The notes beneath the pieces are model-generated. The model made no database searches and was not told the DNA's origin. It was given only the letters and a program-made list of their open reading frames with translations. Source: Streptomyces sp. NBC_01446 (GTDB lineage Bacteria > Actinomycetota > Actinomycetes > Streptomycetales > Streptomycetaceae). From it: a stretch of 64,000 bases of DNA. The translations under genes and the position numbers were made by a program. How positions within the stretch are numbered: position 1 is the stretch's first letter; each line of letters starts with the position of its first letter. The stretch spans positions 5,232,001 through 5,296,000 of the forward strand of contig NZ_JAPEPO010000001.1 in NCBI RefSeq assembly GCF_026340095.1, read 5' to 3'. This document shows, piece after piece, positions 14,441 through 23,032 of the stretch.

Positions 14441-16636
14441 GTGTTTGCCGCTATCGGAAAGTTCACCGCGCGGCGCCGGAAATGGGTCGTCATCGCGGCA
14501 GTCGTCTTCACGCTGTTCGCCGGCGTGTGGGGCACCGGGGTCTTCGGCTCGTTCACCGGCGGCGCCGGTTTCGACGACCCCGCCAGCGAGTCCGTACAGG
14601 CCGACAAGGTCCTCGACGGCCCGCTGGGCCGCGAGTCCAACGACCTCATCGTCCTGTACGAGTCGAAGGACAAGGGCGAGGCGGTCGACTCCTTCAGCAC
14701 AGCCGTCCGCGCCGCGCTGGACGACGTCCCACGTGCCGGCATCGCCCGCCTGGACTCGTTCTGGCACCCCGGCACCCAGAGCCCGAGCGCGTACGTGTCC
14801 AAGGACAACCAACAGACGTACGCGACCGTCCAGTTCACCAGCGACGACGACCAGAAGCAGGTCGAGGCGCTGGAGAAGATCAAGGACGACTTCGCGGCCG
14901 ACGGCGTCACCGTCCGCTACGGCGGCGTCGCCGCGATGACCGACCAGGTCAACACCCTCACCGGCTCGGACATCGCACGCGCCGAGATGCTGTCGGTCCC
15001 GATCCTCCTGATTCTCCTGGTCCTGATCTTCCGCAGCGCGATCGCGGCGCTCCTGCCGCTGGCCGTCGGCTCGTTCGTGGCTCTGGGATCCTTCGTCGTG
15101 CTCCGCGTCCTGACGATGTTCACGGAGATCTCCAGCACCGTCATCAACGTCATCACGATCCTCGGCCTCGGTCTCGCGATCGACTACGCGCTCTTCCTCG
15201 TCAACCGCTTCCGCGAAGAACTCCATGCGGGCGCCGACGTCGACACGGCCGTGGAGCGCGCCACCGCGACGGCGGGCCGCACGGTCGCCTTCTCCGGCAT
15301 CGCCGTGGCGATCTCCTTCGCGGGACTGGCCTTCTTCCCCTCCCGCTTCCTCTCCTCGATGGGGTACGCGGCGGTCGCCGTGGTCGCGTTCGCGGTGGTC
15401 GGCTCCCTCACCCTCCTGCCCGCCCTCCTGCGCTACACCGGGTACAGCATCGACAAGTGGCGTATCCCGCTGGGCGGCAGGAACCGTGCCCCCAAGCCGG
15501 AGAAGGAGGGCCGGTGGTACCGCACGGCCCACGCGGTCATGCGCAAGCCGCTGATCTCCTCGCTGGCGATCGTCGCCGTCCTCGTGGGCCTCGGAGCCCC
15601 GCTCCTCGGCGTCAACTGGGCGCGCCCCGGCGAGTGGGTGCTGCCCTCGGACGCCGACGCGAAGGTGGTCAGCAAGACGCTCGCATCGGACTTCGGGACG
15701 AACCCCGCACAGATCATGACCTCGGTCGTCCAGGGCACCACCGGCCCCGTGGACCGTGCCGAAGCAGGGGCCTACGCAGCCAAGTTGGCCAAGGTGGACG
15801 GCGTGGCCTCCGCGACCCCGACAGCCTTCGAGGGCAACGACGCGCGCATCACGCTCCGCTACACGCCGGACGCCATGTCCGACGCCGCGCAGAGCATGGT
15901 CCACGACCTGCGCGCCACGGCGCCCCCGGCCGGAACGGACACGCTCCTGACGGGCATGCCCGCGTCCCGGGTCGACATCGTCGGCATGATCGGCGAACGC
16001 CTCCCGTGGATGGCCCTGTTCGTAGCGGTCGTCTCCTTCTTCGTCCTCTTCCTGGCCTTCGGCTCCCTGCTGCTCCCGCTCAAGTCGGTGATCCTCAACC
16101 TCCTCTCGCTCCTGGCCGCGTTCGGAGCGATCAAGTGGATCTTCCAGGACGGCCACCTCTCGGGCCTCCTGGGCTTCGAACCGATCGGAGCGGTGGACGC
16201 CAACTTCCCGGTCCTGGTCGTGGCGATCGCGTTCGGCCTCGCGATGGACTACGAGGTGTTCCTGCTCTCCCGCGTCCGTGAGGAGTGGGAAGTGAGCGGA
16301 GACCCGGTCGAGTCGGTGGCCCTGGGCGTCCAGCGCACAGCCAAGATCATCACGAGCGCCGCACTGCTGCTCGTCGTGGTCGTAGGCGGCTTCATGGCCT
16401 CCTCGATCCTCTTCATGAAGATGATCGGGGTCGGCCTGGTCATCGCGGTCCTCGTGGACGCAACGATCGTACGAGGCCTGCTCGTGCCCGCGACGATGGC
16501 GCTGCTCGGCAAGTGGGCCTGGTGGGCACCGGCACCGCTGGCGCGCTGGTGGTCGAAGTACGGCTTCCGCGAGTCCTCGGCCCCGCCGCCCCCGCCCGCG
16601 CCCGCCCCGGCGCCGCGCACCGAGGCGCTGCGGTGA
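14441..16636 (+). CDS. MMPL-family RND transporter
   Basis: A 731-aa transporter with an N-terminal TM helix (ARRRKWVVIAAVVFTLFAG), a large extracytoplasmic domain, a block of five TM helices containing GLGLAIDYALFLVNR, a second extracytoplasmic domain and a second TM block with AFGLAMDYEVFLLSR. The two D-Y motifs are the proton-relay sites of MmpL proteins. The length is that of actinobacterial MMPL proteins. GTG 14441 has AGGGAGACAG upstream. MMPLs export lipids and polyketide-lipid conjugates, which fits the idea that the cluster makes a lipid-like product. Its stop overlaps the next gene's GTG. Confidence 0.9.
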   Translation: MFAAIGKFTARRRKWVVIAAVVFTLFAGVWGTGVFGSFTGGAGFDDPASESVQADKVLDGPLGRESNDLIVLYESKDKGEAVDSFSTAVRAALDDVPRAGIARLDSFWHPGTQSPSAYVSKDNQQTYATVQFTSDDDQKQVEALEKIKDDFAADGVTVRYGGVAAMTDQVNTLTGSDIARAEMLSVPILLILLVLIFRSAIAALLPLAVGSFVALGSFVVLRVLTMFTEISSTVINVITILGLGLAIDYALFLVNRFREELHAGADVDTAVERATATAGRTVAFSGIAVAISFAGLAFFPSRFLSSMGYAAVAVVAFAVVGSLTLLPALLRYTGYSIDKWRIPLGGRNRAPKPEKEGRWYRTAHAVMRKPLISSLAIVAVLVGLGAPLLGVNWARPGEWVLPSDADAKVVSKTLASDFGTNPAQIMTSVVQGTTGPVDRAEAGAYAAKLAKVDGVASATPTAFEGNDARITLRYTPDAMSDAAQSMVHDLRATAPPAGTDTLLTGMPASRVDIVGMIGERLPWMALFVAVVSFFVLFLAFGSLLLPLKSVILNLLSLLAAFGAIKWIFQDGHLSGLLGFEPIGAVDANFPVLVVAIAFGLAMDYEVFLLSRVREEWEVSGDPVESVALGVQRTAKIITSAALLLVVVVGGFMASSILFMKMIGVGLVIAVLVDATIVRGLLVPATMALLGKWAWWAPAPLARWWSKYGFRESSAPPPPPAPAPAPRTEALR

Positions 16637-17745
16637 CGTTGCCCTCCGCCGGGCGGGCGGGTGAGGCGCCCAGCACGGAGGCGCCCGCCGCGCCCGCCCC
16701 CCGAACCGGGACGGCCGGCAACCCCGGTCCGGCCGTCCCCTCACCCGCGCCGCGCCCCGGCCCCGTCACTCCCCCGTCGACGGCAACCCGGGGCGCGGCG
16801 TCCCCCCGAACTGACGACGAGCCCGACCCTCTCACTGATGAGCAGGCAGGCCCCGCCCCCAATGAGCAGACGGGTCCGACCTCCAGTGACGCCCGGGACG
16901 ACCGGGACGCGCTCGCCGCGGATGATCGAGACGCGTTCGCTGGGGACGACGACCGGGCCACACTCACCAGGGATGACAGGGATGACAGGGCCGCGTTAGG
17001 CGGGGACGACCGACTCGCGCTCGCCGGAATCATCGCGGCCGGCGTCACCGCGGTGCTCGCCGCGCTCTTCGGGGACTGGGGAACCTGGTCCGCGCCCCTG
17101 GGCGACGGCCTGCCCGGCTTCCCCCTCGCATGGGGAGTGACGGCGGGACCGCCGGTCGTACTCGTAGCCCTGGCAGGCGTGTTCGTGGCCTGGGCGGGCG
17201 CGCCCTCCTTCGCGCGTACGTGGGCGCACACCGCCGCCGCACTGGCAGCGGCGACCGGTCTCCTGGCCCTGTTACGGCTGCCCGTAGGCCCCGACACCAC
17301 CTGGACGGCGCTGGCCGAGGCCTCGCACGCGGGCCTGTTCGGCGTACTCGCGGGCTGGGCCCCGGCACTGGCGGCGCTGGCCGTCACCCGACGGCGCGCG
17401 GACGGCCGTACGGGACTCACCCCATACGTCTGGGTAACGGCCCTGGCGGCCATGGCGCCCCTGCTCGTCCTGGCCGCCGGAACGGCGTGGAGCAGCCCGG
17501 CCCACGGGGCCCTGTGCACGGCGTCGGAGTGCATCAGCCCGCGCGCCGGCCTCCTCTTCACCGGCGAGGTCACACTGCGCCTGGCCCTGCCCGCCTGGGC
17601 GGCGGCGATCGCCGTGCTGGCGGCGGCCCGACGGGCATCCCGGTTCCGCGACCTGCGCGCGACCTGGCAGATCCTCGTCGCCTTGGCGGCGGCGGGCTTC
17701 ACGACCCTGCTGGCACCCGGGCTGGTACTCGGAGCCAAGATCTGA
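16633..17745 (+). CDS. Membrane protein of unknown function with two TTA codons
   Basis: I do not recognise the family. GTG 16633 overlaps the MMPL stop (GTGA), so it is coupled to the exporter and probably works with it. The protein has 370 aa. The first ~130 residues are Pro/Ala-rich, then Asp/Arg-rich low complexity (repeated DDRD), so cytoplasmic and disordered. The remainder has about seven hydrophobic segments beginning LALAGIIAAGVTAVLAALF. Two Leu codons are TTA (16996-16998, residue 122; 17272-17274, residue 214), so translation should depend on the bldA tRNA. That is a hallmark of developmentally timed genes in Streptomyces. Confidence 0.7.
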   Translation: MTLPSAGRAGEAPSTEAPAAPAPRTGTAGNPGPAVPSPAPRPGPVTPPSTATRGAASPRTDDEPDPLTDEQAGPAPNEQTGPTSSDARDDRDALAADDRDAFAGDDDRATLTRDDRDDRAALGGDDRLALAGIIAAGVTAVLAALFGDWGTWSAPLGDGLPGFPLAWGVTAGPPVVLVALAGVFVAWAGAPSFARTWAHTAAALAAATGLLALLRLPVGPDTTWTALAEASHAGLFGVLAGWAPALAALAVTRRRADGRTGLTPYVWVTALAAMAPLLVLAAGTAWSSPAHGALCTASECISPRAGLLFTGEVTLRLALPAWAAAIAVLAAARRASRFRDLRATWQILVALAAAGFTTLLAPGLVLGAKI

Positions 17746-18319
17746 CGCGCAGGCCCACCGCCTGGCCACCCGCCGACGAGAGGGGCCACGGGCCCCATGA
17801 ACCGCGTACGAGACAAGACCCGCCGCCAGGGAAGGGGCAGCCCCACCGAGCGACCGGCCGCGTACGAGAGGCGGCCCGCCGCAGGGAAGGGGCAGGCACA
17901 CGAGCGACTGGCCGCGCACGAGACAAGACCCGCCGCCAGGGAAGGCGGCCTCTCACCGACGACCGGCCACGTACGAGACAAGGACGGGCGCCAGGGAAGA
18001 GACAGCCTCACCGAGCGACCGGCCGCGTACGAGAGGCGGCCCGGAAGGCAGCGATTCCCACCGGCCGCGAGACGCCGACGAGACGGGAGGGGACGTGGGG
18101 GCATGTGCGCGCGGAGCCACCAGCACCACGTACAGGTGATCAGCCAGCTGACGTGCACCCGTAGAACAGCGAGCACGTACATGCCCCCGCGGCCCCGCAC
18201 CCGACAACACAACGGCCGAAGACAGCCGGCACAGCAAACGATGCCGAAGCCCAAACCCCACCACTCGTCGCCCATGACGCTGCCCCGACCATCCCTCCAC
18301 GACAACGGAGAGCCGAACC
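17746..18319. other. 574-nt intergenic region with a tandem repeat
   Basis: Between the TTA membrane protein and the lactonase. Frames on both strands stay open because of composition and repetition, not because of a recognisable gene. The left half holds the 55-bp tandem array listed separately. The right half (18080-18300) becomes less repetitive and should contain the lactonase promoter, with GGAGA before ATG 18320. No convincing protein or RNA gene was found. Confidence 0.6.
17805..18079. repeat. Imperfect ~55-bp tandem repeat, five copies
   Basis: The element CG(T/C)ACGAGA recurs at 17805, 17861, 17915, 17970 and 18026, spaced 56, 54, 55 and 56 bp. Each copy continues with a CAAGACCCG or GGCGGCCCG variant, then GCCAGGGAAGG and, in most, CACCGAGCGACCGGC before the next copy. 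Copies alternate between the two variants. Unit length is not a multiple of three throughout, arguing against a coding repeat. CGTACG within each unit is palindromic. Function unknown. Confidence 0.7.
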
Positions 18320-19513
18320 ATGAACGCGACGCACCACCCAAACCGCCGAAGGCTGCTCGCAGCATCCGCGGCCGGAGTCGTCGCCGCGCTGGCCTGGACG
18401 GGGGCCACCGCCGTCGCGGGTGACGCCCCGCGCCCCCGCGCCAGGCGCGCGTACATCGGCGGGTTCACGCTCGGTGAGTACGGCCTGCCGGGCCTCCCCG
18501 GCATCGGCATCGCCCGGGTCGGCGCGGCCGGACAGCTCGAACTCACCGGCTGGCAGCGGGACATCGTGAACCCCTCCTACCTCACCCTCGCCCCGAACCA
18601 CCGCCACCTGTACGCCGTGAGCCAACGCCCCGGCGGCGCCACCGGCTCGCTCCACGCGTACCGCATCGACGGCGACCGGCTGCACCCCCAGGGCCCGCCA
18701 CGCTCCAGCCACGGCGCCGCCCCCGTCCACCTGGCCGTGCACCCCGACGGCCGTTTCCTGCTCACCGTGAACTACGACTCGGGCCACGTCGCCGTCCTGC
18801 CGGTACACCCCGACGGCTCCCTCGGCGAGGCCGTCCAGGTGCTTCGCCACCACGGCCACGGCCCGCACCCGCAGGAACAGCGAGGCCCCCACCCGCACAT
18901 GGTCGCCTTCGACCCCGCGGGTCGCCGCGTCCTCGTCCCCGACAAGGGCAACGACCACATCTACGTCTACGACTTCGACACCCGCACGGGCCACCTCGAG
19001 CTCGCCGACCGGACCCATGTCGGCCGAGGTATCGGCCCACGCCACGTCGTCTTCCACCCCGCTGGCAAGCTGGCCTACGTCACCAACGAACTAGGCCACT
19101 CCGTGACCGTCCACGCGTACGACGCGGCCACGGGCCGGCTCACGCCGGTCTCGCACGCCTCCGTGGCCCCGCCCGGCATCAACCCACGTAACGCCCCCTC
19201 CGCCGTCCACCTCACGCGAGACGGCGGCACCCTGGTGACCGCTGACCGGGGCCTCGACACGGTCGAGTCGTTCCGCGTGGAGAACGCGGGCCGCACCCTC
19301 ACGCTCCTCGCGTCGCAGCCGGTCACGGCGAAGGCGCCGGGGACCCGCTGGCCCAGGGACGTGGCACTCGACGCGTCGGGCCGGTTCGTCTACACGGCGA
19401 ACCAGGCGGGCCAGTCGGTCAGCGCGTTCCGCCTGGACCCGGCCACGGGCCGCCTCGCCCCGGCGGCCCCGCCGCTCCACGTGGCGAGCCCCAGCTGCGT
19501 ACTTCTGGAGTAG
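18320..19513 (+). CDS. Secreted lactonase-fold (6-phosphogluconolactonase-like) beta-propeller
   Basis: A 397-aa protein with a twin-arginine signal (NRRRLLAASAAGVVAALAW, residues 8-26) and the seven-bladed YbhE/Pgl propeller. Recurrent blade motifs include NPSYLTLAPNHRHLYAV, PVHLAVHPDGRFLL, PHMVAFDPAGRRVLVPD and PRHVVFHPAGKLAYV. Cytoplasmic members hydrolyse 6-phosphogluconolactone; the Tat signal means this one works outside the cell, so a different lactone or a binding role is likely. The start follows GGAGAG. Given the butyrolactone-type enzymes nearby, an extracellular lactonase acting on the cluster's own product is an attractive guess without direct support. Confidence 0.83.
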   Translation: MNATHHPNRRRLLAASAAGVVAALAWTGATAVAGDAPRPRARRAYIGGFTLGEYGLPGLPGIGIARVGAAGQLELTGWQRDIVNPSYLTLAPNHRHLYAVSQRPGGATGSLHAYRIDGDRLHPQGPPRSSHGAAPVHLAVHPDGRFLLTVNYDSGHVAVLPVHPDGSLGEAVQVLRHHGHGPHPQEQRGPHPHMVAFDPAGRRVLVPDKGNDHIYVYDFDTRTGHLELADRTHVGRGIGPRHVVFHPAGKLAYVTNELGHSVTVHAYDAATGRLTPVSHASVAPPGINPRNAPSAVHLTRDGGTLVTADRGLDTVESFRVENAGRTLTLLASQPVTAKAPGTRWPRDVALDASGRFVYTANQAGQSVSAFRLDPATGRLAPAAPPLHVASPSCVLLE

Positions 19514-19554
19514 AACGCAACGCAACGCAAAGCGACACGACACGACACGAGCGA

Positions 19555-19595
19555 GGGGGGCGACTCCCAGATCCGCAGATCCGGGAACCGCCCCC
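19555..19595. terminator. Imperfect GC-rich hairpin, likely bidirectional terminator
   Basis: GGGGGCG and CCGCCCCC flank an inner GATC-N4-GATC pair, giving a long imperfect stem downstream of the lactonase. Before the IS insertion it also lay just downstream of the phosphopantetheinyl transferase on the other strand, so it could have served both convergent genes. There is no strong T-run. Confidence 0.4.
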
Positions 19596-19618
19596 ACGCA
19601 GGTGCATCACCCACCTAG

Positions 19619-21321
19619 AAGACTGCTGAAAATCTTGTTGTTGGGGCTGTCCGGCTGTGGGCCGGGCGGCCCTTTCCGCTATGCGGTGGCGGGGGTGAGG
19701 TGCCAGGTGGTGTTGGTGCGGGTGAGTCCGAGGTTGATGAGTCGGCGGAGGTTGAGAGCGGCGGCGCGGTGGTGGAGCCAGATGTTGTTGGCGATGACGC
19801 CTCGGTAGGAAACCCGGCGGTTGCCCTTGGCGACGAGCCAGGCGATGGCGCGTTCGACGGGTGGCCGCCATCGGCGGTATTCGTCCTGCCATCCGGCGTC
19901 GGTGGCGGCCTGGTGGCGGGCGGCGGCCAGCAGTTCGTACTGGGGGTGGACGTTGAGGGTGCGTCCGGTCTTGGAGGTGGTGCAGCGCTCTCGCAGGGGG
20001 CAGCTGGTGCATGCGCGCTTGAACTGGGCGGTGCGGGCGCCGTCGGCTTTGGTCTGGCCGAGGTTGGCGGTGTGTCCGGCCGGGCAGGTTGCGGTGCCCG
20101 CGGCCTGGTCGATGTGGAAGTCGTCGATGGTGAACCCGCCGGGGACGGCCTGCCGCAGCGGTGGCGGTTTGATCACCAGGGTGTGGCCGTCGGCCTGCAG
20201 TTGTGCGCGCAGGTCGCCGGTGCCGTAGGCAGAGTCGCCGAGCACGGTTAACTCGCCGTCCTCGTCGGCCAGCAGATCGCCGGCCACGGCGGCCTCGTGA
20301 TTGCCGGGACCGTAGCCGCTGGTCAGGGCGACAGCGGTGAACAGGCCGCTCTCCGGCTCGAAGGACGCATGCCCTTTGAAGCCGTCCTGGTGACGGGTGC
20401 GGTTCTTGTGGATGTGGCGTGCGTCCGCATCGACGGTGGACACGGTCCGGTCCGCCACCGTGCGCTTCGCGACGCGCCAGCGGCCATCGCGCCCGTCGGA
20501 GTCCTCGGCCGGCTCCACATCCTGGCCCGCGACCAGGGCCAGCAGGCCGACCGCGTTCGCCGCCTTCTCGCCCAGGTTCTGCTCGGGCAGGTGCCCGAGC
20601 AGGTTGACCGCGTCGGTGACCAGCGCATCGACCAGCGCGGCGCGGGCGGCCTCGTCGTCCCAGGCGATCCTCGGCTTGCCCGGGTCGGTGTAGTCGTGCG
20701 CGTGGCACCACCGCGCCGCGGTCTCCCCGGCCCCGGGGACCTCGCGGATCACCCGGCGGATCGCGGAGATGATCTGGGTGACGGTGTCCTGGGTGGCCAC
20801 CGCGTCGTCCAGCACGGTGGAATCCAGCGCCCGCCGCTGCCTGCCCTTGAGCACACCGGTCGCGGCCACGACCTCTTTGACCTTGGTGAAGATCCGCGTC
20901 GGATCGGCCGAGTGACGCAAACGGCGCCGGAAGTACGTCAGCAGCGAGGGATCGAAAGCGGTGTCGTACAGCCCGAGCCCGCAGGCCGCCTTCCAGCGCA
21001 GGTCACACCGCAGTTCCTGGACCGTCTCGAAGTCCGACAGCCCGTGCAGGCTCTGCAGCACCACCGTCGCGGCCAGGACCTGCGGCGGCAGACTCGGACG
21101 GCCGTTGGACGACGGATACATGTCCGAGAACATCCCCGGCGGGAACAGCACCTCGCGATGTTCGGCCAGGAACGCGAACACACTGCCAGCCGGGATCAAC
21201 TCCCGGCAGGTCTCCCACACATCCGGCCCGACCATCTCCCCGGCCCATTCCCCCTGCATGCATACAAGACTGGCCCCAACTCCACCGAGCCGGGGCCAGA
21301 ACCGAGATTTTCAGCAGTCTT
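19619..21321 (-). mobile_element. IS1182-family insertion sequence, complete
   Basis: A 1703-bp element bounded by perfect 17-bp terminal inverted repeats AAGACTGCTGAAAATCT (19619-19635 and, inverted, 21305-21321). It is flanked by 4-bp direct repeats CTAG at 19615-19618 and 21322-21325. It contains one intact transposase gene on the minus strand. The intact ends and ORF suggest recent insertion. Removing the element and one CTAG rejoins the phosphopantetheinyl transferase stop codon to the shared terminator hairpin. Confidence 0.92.
19679..21259 (-). CDS. IS1182-family DDE transposase
   Basis: A 526-aa transposase. The N-terminal part has the family-typical LAEHREVLFPPGMFSDMYPSSNGRPSLPPQVL, followed by an RNase-H-like DDE core (LDSTVLDDAVA, then VLGDSAYGTGDLRAQL) and a Cys-rich insert CTSCPLRERCTT. 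It ends with ERAIAWLVAKGNRRVSYRGV, where the late Glu is expected. The gene is intact and fills the element between the inverted repeats. The first in-frame start lies 46 nt from the right IR. It probably still transposes. Confidence 0.93.
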   Translation of the reverse strand: MQGEWAGEMVGPDVWETCRELIPAGSVFAFLAEHREVLFPPGMFSDMYPSSNGRPSLPPQVLAATVVLQSLHGLSDFETVQELRCDLRWKAACGLGLYDTAFDPSLLTYFRRRLRHSADPTRIFTKVKEVVAATGVLKGRQRRALDSTVLDDAVATQDTVTQIISAIRRVIREVPGAGETAARWCHAHDYTDPGKPRIAWDDEAARAALVDALVTDAVNLLGHLPEQNLGEKAANAVGLLALVAGQDVEPAEDSDGRDGRWRVAKRTVADRTVSTVDADARHIHKNRTRHQDGFKGHASFEPESGLFTAVALTSGYGPGNHEAAVAGDLLADEDGELTVLGDSAYGTGDLRAQLQADGHTLVIKPPPLRQAVPGGFTIDDFHIDQAAGTATCPAGHTANLGQTKADGARTAQFKRACTSCPLRERCTTSKTGRTLNVHPQYELLAAARHQAATDAGWQDEYRRWRPPVERAIAWLVAKGNRRVSYRGVIANNIWLHHRAAALNLRRLINLGLTRTNTTWHLTPATA

Positions 21322-22182
21322 CTAGGGCCGCCAGGGCACCACAGTCACCGTGCCGTCGGCCCGCCCGCTGGCCACCGAAGCGGCATAGCCGTCCGGCGAC
21401 CGCACGCTACGCACGAACCACTCGTGACCGGAGCCCGGCACCCGCGCCGCCCGCCAGGTGCCGAAGACGTGCCCGGTATAGCGCGGCGGCGTCCGGCTCA
21501 GGCCCGTACCCGCGGCCTTCACCAGCGCTTCGGCGCGCGTCCACTGCTCGAAGCCGTGGGTGTTGCGGCCGCCCTGGACGCAGGGGATCCGGCTCCAGTC
21601 CATGTCGGCCCTGACCCGCTCGATGTCGACGCCGACGGGTACCTCGGCAGAGTCGCCGACAGCGATGAGCGCGTACGCCGCCGAGTGCGACAGGCTCGCC
21701 GACAGCGTGGTCCCGTCGGGCGCGAAGGGCACGGGCTTGCCGTGCCCGTCGTCACCGCAGCGCGCACAGAACCGGCGGAAGCCCACGTCGGCAGGGGCGA
21801 CCCCGAGCGCCTGCCCGAGCACGGTCCGGTACACGTGGTGGACGGCCAGATACCGCATCCGGTCACCGCCCCGCCGGAACCGCGCGAAGCGCTCACGCTC
21901 GGCCGGGTCGAGAACGCCGTACGCCTCTTCATGGGGAACAGCGGAGGCCGCCGCGGCGATGGACACAGTCCAGACCCGAATGAGCCCGGAACAGCTCACC
22001 GAACCACCAGCCGAACGACTCACCGAACCGCCCGCCGAACCGCCCACCGAACCACCAGCTGAACGACCCACCGAACCGCCCCCCGAGCGACTCCCCGAAG
22101 CGCCCACCGAACCACTGGCCGAACGACTCCCCGGCCCACTCCTCCCCGGCCCACTCCCCGTAGCGACAAAGACGCCGCTCAC
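21322..22182 (-). CDS. Sfp-type phosphopantetheinyl transferase with repetitive N-terminal tail
   Basis: It activates carrier proteins by adding phosphopantetheine from CoA. The 286-aa frame starts at GTG 22182, overlapping the SARP stop (GTGA). Residues 10-65 are a Gly/Ser repeat tail of no known function. The enzyme core runs from about residue 70 (VWTVSIAAA), with RYLAVHHVYRTVLG, SLSHSAAYALIAV, the Mg-binding VGVDIE and WTRAEALVKAAGTG (equivalent to WxxKEA). A downstream GTG at 21999 would remove the tail. The stop codon TAG is part of the CTAG target duplicated by the IS, so the gene survived the insertion. Natural partner: the ACP at 4103. Confidence 0.88.
   Translation of the reverse strand: MSGVFVATGSGPGRSGPGSRSASGSVGASGSRSGGGSVGRSAGGSVGGSAGGSVSRSAGGSVSCSGLIRVWTVSIAAAASAVPHEEAYGVLDPAERERFARFRRGGDRMRYLAVHHVYRTVLGQALGVAPADVGFRRFCARCGDDGHGKPVPFAPDGTTLSASLSHSAAYALIAVGDSAEVPVGVDIERVRADMDWSRIPCVQGGRNTHGFEQWTRAEALVKAAGTGLSRTPPRYTGHVFGTWRAARVPGSGHEWFVRSVRSPDGYAASVASGRADGTVTVVPWRP
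22000..22165. repeat. Degenerate 12-nt repeat encoding the Gly/Ser tail
   Basis: On the plus strand, CGAAC(C/G)(A/G)CC-type dodecamers recur about a dozen times with single-base changes (ACCGAACCGCCC, GCCGAACCACCAG and similar). They encode GGSV/GRSA units in the phosphopantetheinyl transferase N-terminus. Pattern suggests slippage expansion. Confidence 0.65.
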
Positions 22183-23003
22183 GCCGCCGACCCGCCCGCC
22201 AGGATGTGATGCTGAAGCTGCCGCAGGTCCTCGGAGGGCTCCAGCCCCAGCTCCTCGGCCAGCACGGCCCGTACGTCATGGAAGGCGCGCAGCGCGTCCC
22301 CGCGCCGCCCGCACCGGTGCAGCGCGTCGATGAGGCGCGCGTGCAGCCACTCGTTGAGCGGGTCGACGGCGACCAGGCGGCGCAGCTCGGGCACGAGCTC
22401 GCGGTGGCGGCCGAGCCCCATGGCCGCCTCGATGCGCAACTCCTGGGCGCGCACGCGCAGTTCCTCGATACGTGCGGCATGCCCGGCGAGTACCCGGCCC
22501 TGGCCGACATCGGACAGAGTCCGCCCACGCCACAGCCCGAGCGCGGTGTCCAGGCGTTCCAGGGCCTTCTCGCGGCGCCCGGCGCGCAGCTCGGCGCGCC
22601 CCTGCCCGTACAGGCGGGTGAAGTTCTCCAGGTCGAGGCGGCCCGGCGCGGTGCGGAGCGAGTACCCGGTGGCCTCGGTGGAGATGACGTCGCGGACGGC
22701 GCCGGCGCCGAGCTCGCGCTCCAGCTCCTGGCGCAGGTGGTAGATGTGCGTGCGCACGGTGCTGACGGCGGTGGGCGGCGGCGCCCCGTCCCAGAGTTCC
22801 TCGACGAGCGTGTCCACCTCGACGATGTCGTGGGCACGCACGGCGAGGAGCGCGAGCAGCTTGCGCACCTTGGGCCCGCGTGGCCGGTGCGTCACGCCGC
22901 CGCCGACGGCCTCCAGCGGGCCGAGGATGCGGAAGCCGACGCTCCCGTCGGGTTCCGAGGCCGTGACGCCCGGTATTCGGAAGCGGGCCTGGGTGTCGCG
23001 CAT
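22179..23003 (-). CDS. SARP-family transcriptional activator
   Basis: A 274-aa AfsR/DnrI-type regulator. An OmpR-like winged-helix domain runs from about residue 24 (FRILGPLEAV) through GPKVRKLLALLAVRAHDIVEVDTLVEELW and VRTHIYHLRQELE. It is followed by a bacterial transcriptional activation domain with TPR-like helices (RRLVAVDPLNEWLHARLIDALHRCGRRGDALRAF). SARPs bind direct heptamer repeats and activate antibiotic genes. ATG 23003 has GGGGGA upstream; ATG 23036, which overlaps the UbiA stop (ATGA), is an equally good coupled start. It is translated between UbiA and the phosphopantetheinyl transferase, an unusual order for a regulator. Confidence 0.88.
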   Translation of the reverse strand: MRDTQARFRIPGVTASEPDGSVGFRILGPLEAVGGGVTHRPRGPKVRKLLALLAVRAHDIVEVDTLVEELWDGAPPPTAVSTVRTHIYHLRQELERELGAGAVRDVISTEATGYSLRTAPGRLDLENFTRLYGQGRAELRAGRREKALERLDTALGLWRGRTLSDVGQGRVLAGHAARIEELRVRAQELRIEAAMGLGRHRELVPELRRLVAVDPLNEWLHARLIDALHRCGRRGDALRAFHDVRAVLAEELGLEPSEDLRQLQHHILAGGSAA

Positions 23004-23032
23004 CGTGGGTCCCCCGTTTCTGTCGGAACTGC

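Noticed and set aside
17805..18079. Possible CRISPR array
   Set aside because: Copies are contiguous and divergent, without unique spacers of constant size, and no cas genes are present.
16440..18365. 641-codon open frame on the minus strand across MMPL partner and repeat region
   Set aside because: It is antisense to a well-supported membrane protein gene; its length comes from high GC and the tandem repeat, and the product is low complexity with no family motif.
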